64,000 nucleotides of DNA from Chryseobacterium cheonjiense (GCF_012927265.1 NZ_JABBGF010000003.1:248001-312000), one strand, 5' to 3'; counted from the first letter of the stretch, positions 27,054-37,892 are shown. Notes: a model not told the origin generated them from the letters alone. Numbers and translations are program-made.

Positions 27054-29378
27054 TTAGAAAGGATACCCGATCGCAATATTCAGAATCAGATTATCTTTCC
27101 TCCAGCTTGCATCACCGAAATTAATCTTATCAAAAGTCCATCGGTCGCCTCTTTCATAATATGGCACTCTCAATGGCATTGCGAGATCGAGTCTCAGAAT
27201 CAGGATAGAGAAATCAAGTCTCAGACCAACTCCGGCTCCTACGGCGATTTCACTTAAAAATTCTTTGGAAAACTTCGCACCGGGTCTTTGAGGGTCATCA
27301 TTAATAAGCCATACATTTCCTGCATCTGCAAAAACGGCAACATTTAAGAATTTATATAAATTAGCTCTGTATTCGGCATTCAGCTCAAGCTTTACATCTC
27401 CGGACTGGTCAAAATAAAATCCTTCCGGTATCGTTCTCGGATCAAAGCTTCCCGGACCTAATGTTCTCGCCCTGAAAGCTCTCACACTGTTGCTCCCTCC
27501 GGAAAAGAACTGCCTTGAGAAAGGAATATGCTCAGAATTTCCATACGGATAGGCAATCCCTGCAATAGCCCTTGTTGCAAGAGAAGTTTTTTCGTTAAAT
27601 TTATGATAAAACCTGAAGTCGTTTTCAATTTTTGCATACTGGCTGAACGGTACGCCGAAAATGGTTTTTTCCTTATCTTTTTTTACATTCGCTCCCGTTA
27701 ATAAACCTGTAATATTTCCTGCAAGATCCAATGTTCCTTTATAATATACCGTATTGGGTTTTGGCAGCATGGTGTTGGTGTAAGTGTAGGAATAGGTTGG
27801 TCCGAAAATCAGCTGTTTTTCCACAACTCTTTTCATCGCATCATTACCGGCCGACCGCTCCATATATAAAGGCGTAATATTAGCCGGAGAAACATAAGTG
27901 ATATCCAGGATTTTCAGGTCATGTTCCTTTCTTGCATTTTCTTTCCATACATAGCCGAAGGAACCGCTGAACGTATTCAGGGTGTAATATTCCGTACGGT
28001 TCTGGAATTCATAGCCTAATGTAATATTCGTTCTCGGAACAAAAGCACTGGACGAATTAAACCTGAATGGCGCTACGATTCTCGGGATGGAAAGCTGCAC
28101 GTTAGATCCTGCCCTGAAAATGTTTTTGGCATTTTCCGGACCTCCGATCTGTACATCAAAAGCACCATATACAGAAGCTTTAAACTGCTCGGCACCTCTG
28201 AAGAAGTTCCTGTGGGTCCAGTTCAGATTCAGCTCGCTTCCGGCATAATTGGCGGAGTTGGTTCTTCCTAAAGCTTCCAGACGGAGCGACTGCAACTCAC
28301 GCGGAGTTAACAAATAATAGGCATCAAACTTATGCTGCAACGAATCTGAAACTACGAATTCGTTTTTAACAAATTTAAATACGCCAAGACTGATAAGCCT
28401 GTTCAACGTAAGATTATGATTGGTACGGTTGTAAAGATCTCCTCTTTTGAAATATAAAGCCCTGTCAAAGATCTTTGGTTTGAATTTATGTTCGGGATCG
28501 ATGACGTAGATGTCTTCATGAGCATATTTCTGAAGAGAATCAGAATTCATAGGAACACTGTATTTTCCGTTTTTAACATCGCGTATATTATAATTTGGAA
28601 ATACAATCACCTTGTCGATGCTGAACTGTTGCGTAGAAAGATCCGGTGTGTTGTCTTTCAGTTTTACATTCAGCTCTACTTTATGATTTTTACTTATGGT
28701 GCTGTCTGCCTGAACAATGATATTGTCGGGATGGAAATAATAAAAACCACGTTCTTTCAGGCCATTATCAATTCGTTCTCTTTCAGATTTTATAACATCA
28801 AGGTCAAAAGGCTGTCCTTTTTTCAGGAAAGTTTTATCCGTAAGATTCTGGATTTCTCTGTTAACCAGTGTAGAATCTTCCTGAAATTTTACGTTGCTGA
28901 TCAGGTATCTGGCCCCGGGGCGTAGCGTATAAATTACCTTTACCTTTTTATTATGAGAAACCGTATCGTAGGTGGCGTTTGCATTAAAATATCCTTTATT
29001 CTCAGAATAATTTTCGATGATATCTTTATTGAATTCACGGTCAACATCACCAAGCAGTACGGGTTTTTCCCCGACTTTATATTTTAGCCAGTAATTAAAT
29101 CCTTTTTCTTTTTTAGGCTCTTTGGCAATATTGTAGAAGAAAAGCTTTGGTCTTAATCCTAAAAAACTGGAATTGGGTTTTGGGGTGAGATTCGCTTCCA
29201 GAGCAGCTTTAAGATCTTTTTTATCTTTCTTTGAAATCGTATCATTTTCGATGTTGATCTCCGCTCCCGTATACAGCATTTCCCCTTCCTTCAGATACCT
29301 CGTGTTGCAGGAAACCACAACATAAGCCATCCCGAAAGTAAGTGCATATTTGAAGTATGTTTGATAATTTTTTTTCAT
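27054..29378 (-). CDS. tamL: TamL, lipoprotein form of the TamA/BamA-type outer-membrane assembly protein
   Basis: The 774-residue protein starts with a lipoprotein signal (lipid Cys at residue 24, VVSCNTRYLKEGE), then POTRA-like domains (YTLRPGARYLISNVKF, LDVIKSERERIDNGLKERGFYYF), and ends in an Omp85 barrel (FSRQFFSGGSNSVRAFRARTLGPGS is the conserved loop; the C-terminus is LNIAIGYPF). In Bacteroidota this lipidated TamA form pairs with TamB to bring lipids or proteins to the outer membrane. tamB ends on the base before this gene starts, which shows tight coupling. Confidence 0.9.
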   Translation of the reverse strand: MKKNYQTYFKYALTFGMAYVVVSCNTRYLKEGEMLYTGAEINIENDTISKKDKKDLKAALEANLTPKPNSSFLGLRPKLFFYNIAKEPKKEKGFNYWLKYKVGEKPVLLGDVDREFNKDIIENYSENKGYFNANATYDTVSHNKKVKVIYTLRPGARYLISNVKFQEDSTLVNREIQNLTDKTFLKKGQPFDLDVIKSERERIDNGLKERGFYYFHPDNIIVQADSTISKNHKVELNVKLKDNTPDLSTQQFSIDKVIVFPNYNIRDVKNGKYSVPMNSDSLQKYAHEDIYVIDPEHKFKPKIFDRALYFKRGDLYNRTNHNLTLNRLISLGVFKFVKNEFVVSDSLQHKFDAYYLLTPRELQSLRLEALGRTNSANYAGSELNLNWTHRNFFRGAEQFKASVYGAFDVQIGGPENAKNIFRAGSNVQLSIPRIVAPFRFNSSSAFVPRTNITLGYEFQNRTEYYTLNTFSGSFGYVWKENARKEHDLKILDITYVSPANITPLYMERSAGNDAMKRVVEKQLIFGPTYSYTYTNTMLPKPNTVYYKGTLDLAGNITGLLTGANVKKDKEKTIFGVPFSQYAKIENDFRFYHKFNEKTSLATRAIAGIAYPYGNSEHIPFSRQFFSGGSNSVRAFRARTLGPGSFDPRTIPEGFYFDQSGDVKLELNAEYRANLYKFLNVAVFADAGNVWLINDDPQRPGAKFSKEFLSEIAVGAGVGLRLDFSILILRLDLAMPLRVPYYERGDRWTFDKINFGDASWRKDNLILNIAIGYPF

Positions 29379-32300
29379 TTATTTAAATTCTACGACTTGG
29401 TTTTGATTATTTTTTCTCGTTTCCTTCTTCTTTTTATCCTTTCGTGATCTTTGGAAAATATCACGGAATTTATCATAGTCCAGCGTAATGATAAATCCTA
29501 AACCTGTTTCTACGATCTGTCCCTGAAGTGCCACCTGGTATTCGTTTTTACGGTATGCCCGAAGCATATATCTGCCGTCTTTGGATAAGCTGTAATCTAC
29601 GGTTACATCTCCGGCAATGTTGGTCATGTTTTCATTCTGGCGGGCTTCTCCTTCCAGCCCGAAATTACTTCCTACCGAAACCTTCAGACGGTCGTTCAAC
29701 AGTTTCTTGCTGATGTCTACATTCAGGTCGGTTCTGGTATTCTGGGTCCCTGTGGAATAATCTTCTGATGATTCCAGGTCGAAATTAAGATCGACTCCCT
29801 TGATAAGATCCGAAGCGAGATTATTCAATTGTTGGGAAAGAATTTTACTCACACTTTGTCTGGCCATCATTTCTCCGGAAAGTCCTGCTCCCGATTCAAA
29901 AGGGTTTTCACCGATAAACCGGTTTAATAACAATAAAGCAAAAACCTGTTTGTTCATTTCAGATTCCTGGGTTCTCAGCTGTGAAAGTTTCTGATCCACA
30001 ATGTCCGTAACCGTTGAAGAAACAGCATTGTTTTTCTCATCTGTGGTAATATCAAACGTAATGACAGGCTTCAGCAGTTCGCCCTGCATTTTCAATAAAG
30101 TATTAAAAGGAATTCTCTGCTTAAACTGATTCAGTGTTCCGGCGTCTTCACCGCTGATCTGCTGTTGTACAAGATCAATCGGTGCAGCTTCCGTTTTATA
30201 AACGGCTGTAATGTCTAGCGTGGCGGTTGTAGGTTCACCGGTCCAGGTAATCGTACTTCCTTTTTGGATGTCAAATTTTCTTTTTAAAACACTTACGGTC
30301 ATTTCATAGCTTCCTGATTCTACTTCATATACGCCGACCAGAGTGGTTTTTCCTGAAGGATCGATTCCGCCTGTCAATTCTGCTTCACCCTGAAGTTTTA
30401 CAAAATCTCCGTTGGCTTTATCAATTAATAAAGATAATTTGGCTTCTTTGCTCAATTCGATATTAACGTTCACATCCATTCCTTTGATTCTGCTCTGGGA
30501 ATCTAAAGAATCTGCCTTGATGGTTTTATTTAAAGCAACCTGATCCTGATCGATAAATTCTACAATTCCTTCTCTTTCCTGAAGGGTAGGAGAGGACTGC
30601 GGAAGGACAAAAGTGAAATCGGTATTGTCGGCAACGGCTAATCTCCCGTCCACTTTCGGTAAATCCAGATTTCCGCGAACCTGTAATGCGGCATCAATAG
30701 AAAGTATGCCGTACATGATGGCTTCATTTGATTTTTCTGAATTCACCACTTTGAAATTTTTGGCATTAAGATCTAGGTTAAAGGCAAAGTCTCTGTACGT
30801 CTCTGTAAGAACCTGCCCGTCAATATTCATAGAATTTCCGTCTCTGTCCTTGATTTTGAAATTGTTGAATTCAATTCCGCGGCTTGTAAAATCAATTTCA
30901 TCATCAAGATTCCTGAAATCACTTCCTGTTTTGGCAATTTCTAATCCGGCATTATTGAATTTTACTTTACCTAAAATATTCGGTTGCGCAGTAGTTCCTG
31001 TAATTTTAAGGTTTCCGGAAATGTAGCCTTCCGTATTCGTGATTGCATTCATCGAAAAGCCCTGTACGGATTTCATCTGAAGCTGGTTGATGGCCATATT
31101 CAGGTCAAACGTACTGGAAGACGTATTATAATCTCCAAGAATTTTGACATCATTGTTATTCCCGGAAAGCGCAATATCTGCATTTAATATTTTCGGTGAA
31201 GTATTATTGACTTTTACAGCAAGATTTCCTACAGGATTTTCATAAACAATAAGATCCGAAATATTTAAGTCTGAAGTAAACGTCATGTTTTTGGTCAGAT
31301 CCCGCAATTGAGCCGTTCCGTTGATATTTCCTCTTGCCAGTAAAGTATCTTTTTTAATAAGTTCGGTAAGAGTCTCTATCTTAAAATCTTTTAACGAAAC
31401 ATTTAAAGGTGCGTTCGGAGACTGGGTTTCGGATTGTAAAAGAATTTCACTGCCTCCGTTCGACAGCCTGAAATTATCAGCCAGAATACCTCCGCTGCTG
31501 ATCTGTATTTTATTCCCTTCCGCTACAGTCCAGTCAGTATAATTGAGTTTTAATCCATTTGGGTTAAGTGAAATTTCCGTGATATCATTCATCGATTTTG
31601 CATTCCCCGCAATCAGGAATTGCGTTTCATCCTTTGTATCTTTTGTAGTAATGTTGTAATTGATGATATTATCGGCAATATTTCCCCCGATGTTTATTTT
31701 GTTTAAAGCAAAGCTTGAGCTTTTTAATGCGGCGACATTCAGGTTGTACTGTAAGGCCTGATTTTCATTGGTAACCTGCAATCTTGCATTTTCAATAGAA
31801 TTATTTCCATAAAGAAGCTGTGGAATCTGTCCGTCAATTTCTATTTTCTGAGAATCAGCATCGTAATTTCCGGTAAGATTAATGGTTTCAAAACTCTTCA
31901 GCTCCGGTACAAATTTTCTGATGAGATCATCATTTTTAATTTTAGCATTAAAAGTAAAAAACTGTCCTGCTCCAATTTTTTGATTTTTCGCTGGCTTCTG
32001 GAACTGGTAATATTGGTTGATCGTCTGGCTTAGAGCTCCGAATATCTGGGTAAGTCGGTATTTTCCTCTTAATTCTATATCCGCAATCTGGGAATTGAAA
32101 ATAATATTAGTAGAATCGGATGTCGATGATGCTTTCAGGTTAATTTCCTGAACAGGATAAATTTCTTTGGTATCCGAGAAAGCAAAATCTTTTAAATTCA
32201 GATATCCGTTTAGGTGGTCCGGATCTAAATTGGTGAAATCCCCGTCTATCTTCCCTGCAAGAATCATAGGATCTTTATAGAATCCCAGTTTATTAAGATC

Positions 32301-34415
32301 GAGTTTCAACACATTTCCGTTTACCTTTACCGTAGGATTTTTTTCATTATATACTCCGGATGCCGTAAGCTGCAAGTTGGCATTAGGATCTTTGGAATTT
32401 AAAACAATATTGTAAGCGCCACGTCGTATTTTTCCGGTAAGATTCATATTCTGATAGCGGTATCCTTTATATACAGCGGATGCAACATGTCCTCTCAGGT
32501 CTGCATTGGCATTTTTGAAATCGAAGCTTTCTCCTTTCGCATAAATCTGTGCAGAGACAGAACCGATGTCTTTGTTTTTTATAATTCTTCCGATCTGTAA
32601 TCCCTGAAGATTGGCTTTTACATCATACAGTTCGCGGTTTTTCCTACGCATATCCACTTTGGCTACAACGGATGCATTTCCTGAAGTAGAGTAGAGGTTA
32701 AGGTTGGTATCTACCACTTTGGTTGTGCCTTTTGCCGTTCCTTTAATGCTCATATTAGAAGGAAGAGCAATATTGGAAGGGATGGTGTTTTTTGGAACCA
32801 GATTGTAAATTGTTCTCGCTGAAGAAGACAATTCCGCAATTCTCAGATCGTAATATAAATTGTCGGGATTGGTAGCATTTTTAATTCTTCCTGATGCTGC
32901 TACTCTCAGCTGATCGATGCCCGACACTTTAAGATTGTTGATCAGAAGGTCATTTACATTTCCTTTTACGTTGGCATTAACATTTAAAATGGCGTTCGGG
33001 TATCTGTTAAATGGTGCAGTATTTCTGAGGTTCGGCGCAAGGTTCAGGATATCTGCAAAACCTACTTTTGAATCTTTGATATTTGCTGAAATTTTTACGG
33101 CTCCCAGATTTGAACTGAGCTGCTCGATGGAATTATAATTTAATATTACCTCATCACGCAAAACCGTTCTGGAAGTTTCCAGGTAAAGATCTTTTAGATA
33201 AGCTTCTTTTTCATTATACACAAAATCGGTATTGAATTCACGGATATCTAATCCTCTTGCTTCCTGAATTTCAGCAGAATTTACCGATCCGGCAAACGTA
33301 TTGTTCTGCATTTTGAATTTTTTCACCTCAAGATTTAATTTGGAAAAGTTCAGGTGGTTAAAATCCATTCCCTGTTTTGTAGGAGCTATTGCAGTATTGT
33401 TATAAGCTACTTTTACGTCATTAAGAACAAGTTTACCCAGCAAAAGACTAAGTGCCTTCTGCTGTTCGGACGTTTTAGAATCTTTAGAATCTTCATTTTT
33501 GGGGTTGGCATTATTTGCCGGAAGATAAAGATTTGCGTTAATATTAGCGCCGGAAAGAAAAACATTGTCAACATCGTATGCATTTTTTTCAAGATCAAGT
33601 TTGTTGACTTTTGTGCTCAGTTCTTTAAACAACACTTTGGCAAAAGTCCTGGTATTGTCATCACCGTAATCAATATCGAAATTGGTCAGCTTAACACCTC
33701 TCAGTCCAAGCTGCATAGGTTTTTTATTGTTGAGAGAATCTACTTTCTTTTCAACTTTTTTGGAAACTTCTTCTACGAGATCCTGCTTGAGTTTAAGTTT
33801 CAGCCCGTCAAGATTGATATCATTAACGGCGTAAGAATTATTCTGAAGATCAAAAGTTTTTACCCTGGTGTCAAAAGATTTAAAATAGAATTTAATATCA
33901 TTGCGCGACTGCTGATCGTTGAAGGTAACACCAATATCTTTAAGCTTAATTTTATCTAAAGAAATAATGAAAGGTTTTGAAGTGCTTTCTTCTTTGTCTG
34001 TGGTGGCAAACGCATCAAGAATATAGTCGAAATTGAATGTTCCGTCCGGCTTTCTTACGACATTGGCTCGCGCACCTTCCAGATCTACGGAGGTAATATC
34101 TGCGGTAGAACTGATCAGTTTGATCATATTCAGACCTACGTCAAGCTTTTTTACAGCCAGTAAGGTGTCGATATTCTGGCCTTTTAAATAAAGATTTTCC
34201 ATAACAAGGCTGTTTGGAAATCCTATATAAACCCTTTCCAGGCTTACTTTTGTTTTGATTTTTTTTTCTAGGTAAACAACCAGCTTGTCTTTTACAAAAT
34301 TCTGAACAACGGGAAGTCTTAAGCTAAGGATCAGTAACACAAGAAATACCAAGATGGATATAATGGTAATAACAAAACGCCGAAAGAGTTTTCTTTTGTT
34401 GATTTTCAGTTTCAA
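29379..34415 (-). CDS. tamB: TamB-type translocation and assembly protein
   Basis: The 1678-residue protein has one N-terminal membrane anchor (RFVITIISILVFLVLLILSL) and a very long repeating beta structure typical of AsmA/TamB bridge proteins, with the TamB C-terminal domain (old name DUF490) over the last 450 residues, including LLLNRFIGENPF and SVGSNFGLEGEARQNE. It spans the periplasm as a groove thought to carry phospholipids between membranes and works with the outer-membrane partner encoded next to it. It is first in the tamB-tamL operon, with a TATATTTG box just upstream. Confidence 0.92.
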   Translation of the reverse strand: MKLKINKRKLFRRFVITIISILVFLVLLILSLRLPVVQNFVKDKLVVYLEKKIKTKVSLERVYIGFPNSLVMENLYLKGQNIDTLLAVKKLDVGLNMIKLISSTADITSVDLEGARANVVRKPDGTFNFDYILDAFATTDKEESTSKPFIISLDKIKLKDIGVTFNDQQSRNDIKFYFKSFDTRVKTFDLQNNSYAVNDINLDGLKLKLKQDLVEEVSKKVEKKVDSLNNKKPMQLGLRGVKLTNFDIDYGDDNTRTFAKVLFKELSTKVNKLDLEKNAYDVDNVFLSGANINANLYLPANNANPKNEDSKDSKTSEQQKALSLLLGKLVLNDVKVAYNNTAIAPTKQGMDFNHLNFSKLNLEVKKFKMQNNTFAGSVNSAEIQEARGLDIREFNTDFVYNEKEAYLKDLYLETSRTVLRDEVILNYNSIEQLSSNLGAVKISANIKDSKVGFADILNLAPNLRNTAPFNRYPNAILNVNANVKGNVNDLLINNLKVSGIDQLRVAASGRIKNATNPDNLYYDLRIAELSSSARTIYNLVPKNTIPSNIALPSNMSIKGTAKGTTKVVDTNLNLYSTSGNASVVAKVDMRRKNRELYDVKANLQGLQIGRIIKNKDIGSVSAQIYAKGESFDFKNANADLRGHVASAVYKGYRYQNMNLTGKIRRGAYNIVLNSKDPNANLQLTASGVYNEKNPTVKVNGNVLKLDLNKLGFYKDPMILAGKIDGDFTNLDPDHLNGYLNLKDFAFSDTKEIYPVQEINLKASSTSDSTNIIFNSQIADIELRGKYRLTQIFGALSQTINQYYQFQKPAKNQKIGAGQFFTFNAKIKNDDLIRKFVPELKSFETINLTGNYDADSQKIEIDGQIPQLLYGNNSIENARLQVTNENQALQYNLNVAALKSSSFALNKINIGGNIADNIINYNITTKDTKDETQFLIAGNAKSMNDITEISLNPNGLKLNYTDWTVAEGNKIQISSGGILADNFRLSNGGSEILLQSETQSPNAPLNVSLKDFKIETLTELIKKDTLLARGNINGTAQLRDLTKNMTFTSDLNISDLIVYENPVGNLAVKVNNTSPKILNADIALSGNNNDVKILGDYNTSSSTFDLNMAINQLQMKSVQGFSMNAITNTEGYISGNLKITGTTAQPNILGKVKFNNAGLEIAKTGSDFRNLDDEIDFTSRGIEFNNFKIKDRDGNSMNIDGQVLTETYRDFAFNLDLNAKNFKVVNSEKSNEAIMYGILSIDAALQVRGNLDLPKVDGRLAVADNTDFTFVLPQSSPTLQEREGIVEFIDQDQVALNKTIKADSLDSQSRIKGMDVNVNIELSKEAKLSLLIDKANGDFVKLQGEAELTGGIDPSGKTTLVGVYEVESGSYEMTVSVLKRKFDIQKGSTITWTGEPTTATLDITAVYKTEAAPIDLVQQQISGEDAGTLNQFKQRIPFNTLLKMQGELLKPVITFDITTDEKNNAVSSTVTDIVDQKLSQLRTQESEMNKQVFALLLLNRFIGENPFESGAGLSGEMMARQSVSKILSQQLNNLASDLIKGVDLNFDLESSEDYSTGTQNTRTDLNVDISKKLLNDRLKVSVGSNFGLEGEARQNENMTNIAGDVTVDYSLSKDGRYMLRAYRKNEYQVALQGQIVETGLGFIITLDYDKFRDIFQRSRKDKKKKETRKNNQNQVVEFK

Positions 34416-34433
34416 GAGTGATTGGGTTTATAA

Positions 34434-34441
34434 CAAATATA
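34434..34441 (-). promoter_or_regulatory. -7 box of tamB
   Basis: TATATTTG on the minus strand, about 20 bases before the tamB ATG, matches TANNTTTG. Confidence 0.45.
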
Positions 34442-34589
34442 GCAATACTAATCGTACTGCTCATCTGTTGTGGTACCCTTTGCGTATGCAAAAATCCTGC
34501 CTTGACTGCCAATCTAATGGAATTTAGTTTAGTTGAGTGTCAAGTGAATAGTTGATGCTGACAGTCAAAGCTCGGATTTGTGTAATAAA

Positions 34590-34676
34590 AAAGCCCCCTT
34601 TTTTCCATTTTTCTTTACTGAAAAGGTATTAGCAAAAATGAATTCAAGTATAAGTTAAGTTATCAAAGGGGGCTTG
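34590..34676 (-). terminator. Long-loop terminator after ccoP
   Basis: An 11-bp arm AAGCCCCCTTT at 34666-34676 (minus-strand 5' arm) pairs with AAAGGGGGCTT at 34590-34600, followed on the minus strand by a T run. The loop is about 65 bases, far longer than usual, so the stem may enclose further structure. Confidence 0.65.
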
Positions 34677-34709
34677 GCATGGTTTAAGATTATATTGAGA
34701 TTATAGTTT

Positions 34710-35597
34710 TTAATTGTTTCCGTTTTCCCAGTGCACTTCCTGTCCCTGAGGTGCTGCACCTCCCTGAGCAGGAGTGATGGGTGCTGTCTCCTGGTTGATA
34801 TGGTAAATATAGGCTGCAATTTTCTCGGCATCCCGCCCGGTGATAGTTCCTTCTTTAATCAGAGGACGCATGGTAGGGTTATTCGGAGATCCGTTTTCAA
34901 GCATCCAGAATACATTTTTGAACAGGCTTTTTTCTTTCACGTTGATCCAGTGTGAATCGGTAAGATTTGGGCCGATACCTCCTTTTGCTCCTTCTCCGTG
35001 GCAGGTTGCGCAGTTGGTTTTAAAGAGCTCCTTACCTTCTGCTATATTATCTGCATTGTATTTTGCAGACTCAAGATTAATCTGCGGCGCGGTTTTTTCA
35101 AATTCTGCGATGGAAGCCAGCATGGTTTTGGTTTCGTGTGTCAATTCTGCTTCAGGGTGCGCATAATCGGTGAAAGAAAATGCTGTAAGATATACGGCAC
35201 AGAAGATACATCCGAACCAGAAAAGGCCGATCCACCATTTTGGGAGTGAATTATCCAACTCTGTAATTCCATCGAATCCATGATCAATAAGAATATCTTT
35301 TTCTTCTGTTGCAGATTGTTTTTTGAAAGCCGAATTCCAAAGTTTCTGGAAATAAGGTGTGCTTTTTTCTTTCAGGTATAAAGCTTTCTCTTCATCCGAA
35401 AGCCTGCTAAAATTCTGATTTTCGATTAGGTCTCCGATGGAGTTCATGATGAGAAGCAGGATAACCGCGATCAGCATCAGTCCCCAGAAAAAAGGAGAGG
35501 AAAAATATCCTGAATCGTGTGCGAACATTTCAAATGCCATGATCGTCAAACCTATGGTGACAAGGATGTATACTGAAATTGGGGTTCTTGTTTTCAT
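34710..35597 (-). CDS. ccoP: cbb3-type cytochrome c oxidase subunit III (CcoP)
   Basis: The 295-residue protein has two N-terminal membrane segments in a region that may correspond to a CcoQ-like part, a second membrane-anchored CcoP N-domain (PKWWIGLFWFGCIFCAVYLTAF), and a single C-terminal cytochrome c domain with haem motif CATCH near residue 196 and Met ligand in PTMRPL. Classical CcoP has two haem domains; a one-haem form is known in Bacteroidota. It passes electrons to the fused CcoNO subunit, 12 bases upstream in the same operon. Confidence 0.9.
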   Translation of the reverse strand: MKTRTPISVYILVTIGLTIMAFEMFAHDSGYFSSPFFWGLMLIAVILLLIMNSIGDLIENQNFSRLSDEEKALYLKEKSTPYFQKLWNSAFKKQSATEEKDILIDHGFDGITELDNSLPKWWIGLFWFGCIFCAVYLTAFSFTDYAHPEAELTHETKTMLASIAEFEKTAPQINLESAKYNADNIAEGKELFKTNCATCHGEGAKGGIGPNLTDSHWINVKEKSLFKNVFWMLENGSPNNPTMRPLIKEGTITGRDAEKIAAYIYHINQETAPITPAQGGAAPQGQEVHWENGNN

Positions 35598-35609
35598 TGC
35601 TAATTAATT

Positions 35610-37892
35610 TTAATTATCTGCACTTGCGGTTTGAATCTGAGTGGTTTTAATATCGGTTCCTAATCTTTGGAGATAAGCAATCATAGCTACGATTTCTCTG
35701 TCTTCAAGCGGAACGAAAGATCCTCCTTTTGCTATTCTGTCTTTTTCAACCTGCTGTTTTACATCTGCGGCTTCAGAATAAATTCTTTTAACAATACCTT
35801 TTGCCTGATTGTCTGCCCACTGATTCGCAGAATCGATCTGTGCTTTTGTATAAGGAACATCAAAATAATTTTTCATCAGTTTCATTTTGTCTACCATCTG
35901 CTTTTTATCCAGCTTGTTACTTATTAACCAAGGGAAACGCGGCATGATGGAACCGGCTGAAGTAATTCTTGGGTTATACATGTGTTTAAAGTGCCATGAA
36001 TCAGGGTTTCTTCCGCCTTCTCTGTGTAGATCCGGTCCTGTTCTTTTTGATCCCCAAAGGAATGGTCTGTCATATACGAATTCACCTGCTTTAGAATACT
36101 GTCCGTTTTTACCTTCAAATCGTACGATTTCATCTCTGAAAGGTCTGATCATCTGGGAGTGACAGGCATTACATCCTTCTCTGATGTATAGGTCTCTTCC
36201 TTCCAGTTCCAGCGGAGAGTAAGGTTTTACAGCAGTGATCGTAGGGACGCTTTGTTTTAATGTTAAAGTAGGAATGATTTCTACCAAACCACCGATTGCC
36301 ACAGTAATGAACGCCAGTATGGCCATGATTCTCGGGGTTCTTTCAATCCAAAGGTGCAGTCCTTCACCTTCTTTTCTGGCGCTTCCGATGTTGGCTAACG
36401 CCGGAGCTTCTGCAGGTACGTTTTTCTGGAATGAGCCGGCTCTAATGGTTTTGATGACGTTTACAACCATTAAAATGGCACCTGAGATATAGAATAAACC
36501 TCCTAAAAATCTCATTTTGTAGTATGGAATAATTGCCGTTACCGTATCCAGCCAGTTTTTCCAAACCAATGTTCCGTCCGGGTTGAACTGCTTCCACATT
36601 AATCCTTGTGTGAAACCTGAAATATACATTGGTACCGCATAGAAAATGATTCCCAGTGTTCCCAGCCAGAAATGCCAGTTAGCTAGTTTTTTAGACCAAA
36701 GCGGTGTTCTCCACATTACCGGAATCAGGTAATAGACAATCCCGAATGCCATGAAGCCGTTCCATCCTAATGCTCCGATATGTACGTGACCAATTACCCA
36801 GTCGGTGTAATGTCCTATTTTGTTTAAAGATTTTGTTGCCAATAACGGTCCTTCAAACGTTGCCATACCATAACAGGTTACCGCTACCACGAAGAATTTA
36901 AGAATAGGATTTTCTCTTACCTTATCCCAGGCTCCTCTCAGGGTTAAAAGTCCATTTAACATACCTCCCCAAGACGGCGCGATAAGCATAATAGAGAAAC
37001 CTGTTCCTACGGCCTGTGCCCAAGCTGGTAAAGCGGTATACTGAAGGTGGTGAGGGCCTGCCCAAAGATAAACGAAGATCAGTGACCAGAAGTGAATGAT
37101 TGACAGTTTGTAAGAGAATACCGGTCTGTCTGCTGCTTTAGGTAAGAAATAATACATCAGACCTAAAACCGGTGTTGTCAATACAAATGCAACTGCATTG
37201 TGACCATACCACCACTGTACCAAGGCATCTTTAGCTCCTGCATAAATAGAATATGATTTCCATGAAGTAAATGATAATGGTACTTCAAGATTATTGAAAA
37301 TGTGCAGCATTGCTACGGCAATCCAGGTTCCCAGATAGAACCAGATGGCTACATAAAGGTGTCTTACCCTTCTTTTGGCAATAGTTCCGAACATATTAAT
37401 TCCGAAAATCACCCATGAAATAGTAATTAAAATATCGATTGGCCACTCGTGCTCTGCGTATTCTTTGGAAGTATTGATTCCCATAAGGAAAGTAATGACT
37501 ACGGAAACGATCATAATCTGCCAGGTCCAGAAGTGCATCCAAGACAGGGTATCGCTGTACATTCTTGTTTTCAGCAGTCGCTGCATGCTGTAGTAAGCAC
37601 CGCAGAAAAACGAATTACATACAAAGGCGAAAATTACGGCACTTGTATGCAGCATTCTGATTCTTCCGAAGCCTAAAGCTCCCTGTGTATTAATTAATCC
37701 CTGGATGTTTCCTGAAGCCAGACTTTTAATGGTGGTGTCGTCTGTTCCAAATAAAAATTCCGGAAGTTCGGGGTAAAAAAGCATCAGTGCAGCGGTAAGA
37801 CCGAGTAAAAAACCAACCAGACCGAATGCAATTGTAGCATAGAGAAATGCTCTGACAATATTATTGTCATAATTAAATTTTTGCGTCTCCAT
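35610..37892 (-). CDS. ccoN: Fused cbb3-type cytochrome c oxidase subunits I and II (CcoN-CcoO)
   Basis: The 760-residue protein joins the 12-helix haem-copper subunit I (WWYGHNAVAFVLTTP with copper-ligand His, VIGHVHIGALGWNG, FAGPHHLQY-like AGPHHLQYT) to the CcoO cytochrome c domain (REGCNACHSQMIRPFRDE). It is the catalytic core of the high-affinity terminal oxidase that reduces oxygen at low tension in the inner membrane. The fusion of N and O is usual in this phylum. The maturation genes ccoG, ccoI and ccoS are not in this window. The leader of about 110 bases starts at a divergent promoter shared with an XRE regulator. Confidence 0.95.
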   Translation of the reverse strand: METQKFNYDNNIVRAFLYATIAFGLVGFLLGLTAALMLFYPELPEFLFGTDDTTIKSLASGNIQGLINTQGALGFGRIRMLHTSAVIFAFVCNSFFCGAYYSMQRLLKTRMYSDTLSWMHFWTWQIMIVSVVITFLMGINTSKEYAEHEWPIDILITISWVIFGINMFGTIAKRRVRHLYVAIWFYLGTWIAVAMLHIFNNLEVPLSFTSWKSYSIYAGAKDALVQWWYGHNAVAFVLTTPVLGLMYYFLPKAADRPVFSYKLSIIHFWSLIFVYLWAGPHHLQYTALPAWAQAVGTGFSIMLIAPSWGGMLNGLLTLRGAWDKVRENPILKFFVVAVTCYGMATFEGPLLATKSLNKIGHYTDWVIGHVHIGALGWNGFMAFGIVYYLIPVMWRTPLWSKKLANWHFWLGTLGIIFYAVPMYISGFTQGLMWKQFNPDGTLVWKNWLDTVTAIIPYYKMRFLGGLFYISGAILMVVNVIKTIRAGSFQKNVPAEAPALANIGSARKEGEGLHLWIERTPRIMAILAFITVAIGGLVEIIPTLTLKQSVPTITAVKPYSPLELEGRDLYIREGCNACHSQMIRPFRDEIVRFEGKNGQYSKAGEFVYDRPFLWGSKRTGPDLHREGGRNPDSWHFKHMYNPRITSAGSIMPRFPWLISNKLDKKQMVDKMKLMKNYFDVPYTKAQIDSANQWADNQAKGIVKRIYSEAADVKQQVEKDRIAKGGSFVPLEDREIVAMIAYLQRLGTDIKTTQIQTASADN

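Noticed and set aside
33354-33959. 201-codon plus-strand frame opposite tamB
   Set aside because: Antisense shadow of the repetitive beta sequence of TamB, rich in Phe and Ile from reversed Lys and Asn codons.
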